Source of the DNA: Burkholderiales bacterium
GTDB lineage: Bacteria > Pseudomonadota > Gammaproteobacteria > Burkholderiales > SG8-39
Direction of reading: 5' to 3'
Assembly: GCA_029266935.1 (NCBI GenBank)
Contig: JAQSVY010000295.1
Span: 1-5,853, forward strand
DNA: 5,853 nucleotides
In this document: positions 5,063-5,853 of the stretch, piece by piece
Position numbering within the stretch: position 1 is the stretch's first letter
Layout: each line of letters starts with the position of its first letter
Notes under the pieces: generated by a model
What the model was told of the DNA's origin: nothing
What the model saw: the letters and a program-made list of their open reading frames with translations, nothing else
Databases searched by the model: none
Program-made: the position numbers and the translations under genes

Positions 5063-5853
5063 ATTTGAGGGCCTTGATCATCGCGGGCGTGATCGACTGC
5101 CTGGTCTTGGCGTAATCCGCCCACGGATCGGCGCCCAGGCGCTTTAGCCGCTTCGGCACGCTCTTCACCGTGAACTGCTTGCGCAGGTCCTTCCTGCCGA
5201 GCTCGTCCCAGGAGACGGGGGTGGACACACCGGCGTCCTTTCTGGCCCTGGGCGAAAAAGCAGCGACCGCGCTCGCGGTCTCGGCGTTGCGCAGGTAGTC
5301 GACGAAGATCTTGCCGCCGCGGCTGTTCTTGGCGATCTTGGCGGTGAACATGTCGGGCCGCGCCCGCACCAGGAACTCCGCTACCTGCTTCGTGAACTGC
5401 TTGACTTCGTCCCATTCGAGCTTCGGCTCGAGCGGCGCGACGACGTGCAGGCCTTTGCCGCCGGTGGTCTTCAGGAAGCAGCGCAGGCCCAGTTTCTCGA
5501 GCAGCGTGCGCGTCAGCCGCGTCGCCTCTACCAGCGTACACCAGGGCAAGTCTTCGTCGGGATCGAGGTCCATCGTAATGCGGTCGGGGTGCTTCGCGTC
5601 CGGGACGGTGGCGCCCCAGGTGTGGAACTCCACCGCGCCGTTCTGCACGGCGGAGAAAATGCCGGCGAGCGAGTCGAGGTAGAGGTAGTAACCCTTGGAC
5701 GAGCGCTCGCGCCTGAACTGCTTCAGCTCGCCGGGGCTCGCGCCCATGCCGAGGTGGCGCTGGTAGAAGCATTTCGCCTCGGCGCCGTCGGGGCAGCGCA
5801 CCAGCGTGAGCGGCCGGTTCTTCAGGTGCGGCAGGAACCACTCGCCCACATCC
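5061..5853 (-). CDS. ligD: DNA ligase D, C-terminal polymerase/primase domain (5' end beyond the window)
   Basis: The frame is open from the right window edge to TAA at 5063-5061, giving 263 residues in view. It is the LigD polymerase (archaeo-eukaryotic primase type) domain of bacterial non-homologous end joining, which adds nucleotides at double-strand break ends for the ligase to seal. Counting from the GTG codon at 5849 as 1, visible motifs are LPHLKNRPLTLVRCPDG (6-22), CFYQRH, the metal-binding pair D94/D96 in MDLDPDEDLPW, TTGGKGLHVV (128-137), the third catalytic Asp D184 in FVDYLRN, and the closing VSTPVSWDEL. The GTG at 5849 is not a start: a conserved block runs through it (DVGEWFLPHL) and the frame continues upstream. 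In proteobacteria this domain usually ends a protein of roughly 800-900 aa, after phosphoesterase and ligase domains. A stand-alone polymerase is possible but cannot be judged here. Ku is not in the window. Confidence 0.93.
   Translation of the reverse strand, partial: DVGEWFLPHLKNRPLTLVRCPDGAEAKCFYQRHLGMGASPGELKQFRRERSSKGYYLYLDSLAGIFSAVQNGAVEFHTWGATVPDAKHPDRITMDLDPDEDLPWCTLVEATRLTRTLLEKLGLRCFLKTTGGKGLHVVAPLEPKLEWDEVKQFTKQVAEFLVRARPDMFTAKIAKNSRGGKIFVDYLRNAETASAVAAFSPRARKDAGVSTPVSWDELGRKDLRKQFTVKSVPKRLKRLGADPWADYAKTRQSITPAMIKALK

Noticed and set aside
5061..5849. Treating GTG 5849 as the start of a stand-alone polymerase
   Set aside because: The conserved LigD block crosses this codon and the frame stays open to the window edge, so the gene continues upstream.
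1..5853. tRNA, rRNA, CRISPR arrays, insertion sequences, attachment sites
   Set aside because: Read through on both strands; no cloverleaf, regularly spaced repeats, transposase motifs or long terminal inverted repeats were seen.

Overview
The window is about 5.9 kb of very GC-rich, gene-dense DNA with short intergenic gaps. The codon usage, the betaproteobacterial style of the LigD polymerase and DUF421 proteins, and the sigma-54 two-component regulator suggest a betaproteobacterium, probably Burkholderiales or a relative. This placement is inference; there is no rRNA or other marker gene.

Layout. Minus strand, positions 4239 down to 1, looks like one co-directional cluster. In transcription order it holds: a sigma-54-dependent response regulator (4239-3007); a small two-TM holin-X/YqjE-type protein fused at its N-terminus to the remnant of a DUF883/YqjD-like gene (2941-2351); a small unknown membrane protein overlapping it by 4 nt (2354-1899); and a multi-TM, double-PAS sensor histidine kinase (1854-1), cut by the window edge just after its H-box. 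Plus strand, 4310-5044, diverges from the regulator across a 70-nt gap and carries a 72-aa unknown protein and a DUF421 membrane protein. Minus strand, 5853-5061, is the C-terminal polymerase domain of an NHEJ-type DNA ligase D. It converges on DUF421 through a hairpin that contains parts of both stop codons.

How the genes may work together. The kinase and regulator plausibly form a membrane-sensing two-component system controlling small envelope proteins. Sigma-54-type -24/-12 elements can be read upstream of the holin-X gene (minus strand, 3000-2985) and upstream of the divergent small gene (plus strand, 4281-4296). LigD appears to be an unrelated neighbour.

Main oddity. The regulator lacks about 50 residues of its AAA+ domain, including the entire Walker A P-loop, although the reading frame is intact and the flanking motifs (GSFTGA, Walker B, arginine fingers, Fis-type HTH) are present. 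The next gene shows a second apparent internal loss (DUF883 membrane segment gone, frame shifted into the following gene). The second PAS domain of the kinase also looks short. These losses all fall in one operon, while LigD and DUF421 look intact. That suggests operon decay, a deliberately ATP-blind regulator, or a local assembly problem.
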